From: Patescibacteria group bacterium
Lineage (GTDB): Bacteria > Patescibacteriota > Minisyncoccia > JAHIHE01
DNA length: 12,013 nt
Assembly: GCA_018896765.1 (NCBI GenBank)
Contig: JAHILZ010000088.1
Coordinates: 1-12,013, forward strand
Direction of reading: 5' to 3'
The notes below the pieces were generated by a model that saw nothing but the letters and a program-made list of their open reading frames with translations, was not told the origin of the DNA and ran no database searches. Of the stretch, positions 11,839 to 12,013 are shown in pieces (the stretch's first letter is position 1; every line of letters begins with the position of its first letter). A program made the translations under genes and the position numbers.

Positions 11839-11844
11839 ATTATA
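11839..11844 (-). promoter_or_regulatory. TATAAT next to the two-gene unit
   Basis: This is a perfect -10 hexamer with no -35 at 16-18 bp; that position is occupied by the palindrome. If used, transcription would start near 11832, inside or past the GGAGG, so the promoter and the Shine-Dalgarno can hardly both work as drawn. An activator-dependent promoter or a start further upstream is possible. Confidence 0.35.
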
Positions 11845-11847
11845 ACC

Positions 11848-11867
11848 GACTGGTTAATTTACCAGTC
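11848..11867. promoter_or_regulatory. Operator-like 20-bp palindrome
   Basis: GACTGGTTAATTTACCAGTC is a palindrome with one mismatched pair, with 7-bp outer arms GACTGGT/ACCAGTC. It ends 3 bp from the TATAAT of the two-gene unit. That size and position suit a dimeric repressor or activator. A related half-site in opposite orientation lies at 11902-11914. Confidence 0.55.
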
Positions 11868-11901
11868 CCAAAAAACTACGACTTATAATCGCAATCTTTT
11901 C

Positions 11902-11914
11902 GGACCGGTAAATT
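11902..11914. promoter_or_regulatory. Second half-site related to the palindrome
   Basis: GGACCGGTAAATT is the reverse complement of AATTTACCAGTCC (11856-11868) at 12 of 13 positions. It sits about 49 bp from the palindrome centre, so a regulator could contact both. Confidence 0.4.
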
Positions 11915-11951
11915 TTTTAAATTTTAAAAGAGCAAAATCTTTCTCCCGTCT

Positions 11952-12013
11952 TTCCACCTTCCACCTTCCACCTTCCACCTTCCACCTTCCACCTTCCACC
12001 TTCCACCTTCCAC
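11952..12013. repeat. Heptanucleotide tandem array running off the right edge
   Basis: TTCCACC is repeated perfectly for eight full copies and six bases of a ninth, and the array continues past the window. On the minus strand it reads GGTGGAA. In rotation GTGGAAG it matches the gyrA heptamer GTCGAAA at 5 of 7 positions. Confidence 0.95.

Noticed and set aside
11826..11840. Upstream ATG of the 84-aa gene
   Set aside because: Its codons contain the GGAGG that is ideally placed for the inner ATG at 11825.
11884..11889. TATAAT on the plus strand
   Set aside because: No plus-strand gene follows, so it is probably chance in AT-rich DNA.
11952..12013. CRISPR or coding repeat at the right edge
   Set aside because: A simple period-7 array without spacers; it does not continue any neighbouring reading frame.

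Overview
The window looks like chromosome from a Candidate Phyla Radiation (Patescibacteria) bacterium. This is inferred from style, not from a marker phylogeny. The DNA is AT-rich, and every gene I accept is on the minus strand. Many genes are small membrane proteins of unknown role. Most starts lack a Shine-Dalgarno sequence. Intergenic spaces are filled with short dispersed inverted and tandem repeats. TGA is used as a real stop (for example at 8098, 9003 and 11571) and is not seen inside the long genes, so the code appears to be standard bacterial code 11.

From left to right, the window starts with the first codons of a gene running off the left edge (possibly an ISAon1-type transposase accessory ORF) behind a good sigma70-like promoter. 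Next comes an orphan family-1 solute-binding protein (336-1676). Its long upstream region holds two near-identical 114-bp units with nested inverted repeats and a promoter beyond them. A one-TM small protein (2070-2279) and a SAM-dependent methyltransferase (2453-3007) follow. DNA gyrase subunit A occupies 3228-5735 and appears to carry a short in-frame repeat insertion in its C-terminal domain.

Upstream of gyrA is a run of four membrane or surface genes (5771-8794). They are a multi-TM protein with two PsbP-like domains, a two-TM protein with a possible PH-like domain, a one-TM protein with nine S/P/E tetrapeptide repeats, and a three-TM protein. Spacing is tight (35-nt overlap, then gaps of 25, 61 and 35 bp), so they may share transcription with gyrA. 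A UPF0173/UlaG-like metal-dependent hydrolase (9003-9644) is separated from this run by dispersed repeats and a G-quadruplex-capable tract.

The right third carries a type VII MntA/HepT (MNT-HEPN) toxin-antitoxin pair (9780-10707). A textbook TTGACA-17-TAAAAT promoter sits so close to the ATG that the mRNA should be leaderless. After a 359-bp gene-poor stretch with a perfect 14-bp stem comes a two-gene unit of unknown function (11067-11825). These two genes have strong Shine-Dalgarno sequences, unlike the rest of the window, and a 20-bp operator-like palindrome upstream. The right edge is a heptanucleotide tandem array.

The strongest unusual signals are the nested-hairpin tandem element ahead of the solute-binding protein, the in-frame repeat inside gyrA, the mirrored octamer arrays between the HEPN gene and the hydrolase, the leaderless toxin-antitoxin promoter, and the palindrome upstream of the unknown two-gene operon. 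I see no CRISPR array, tRNA, rRNA or complete insertion sequence.
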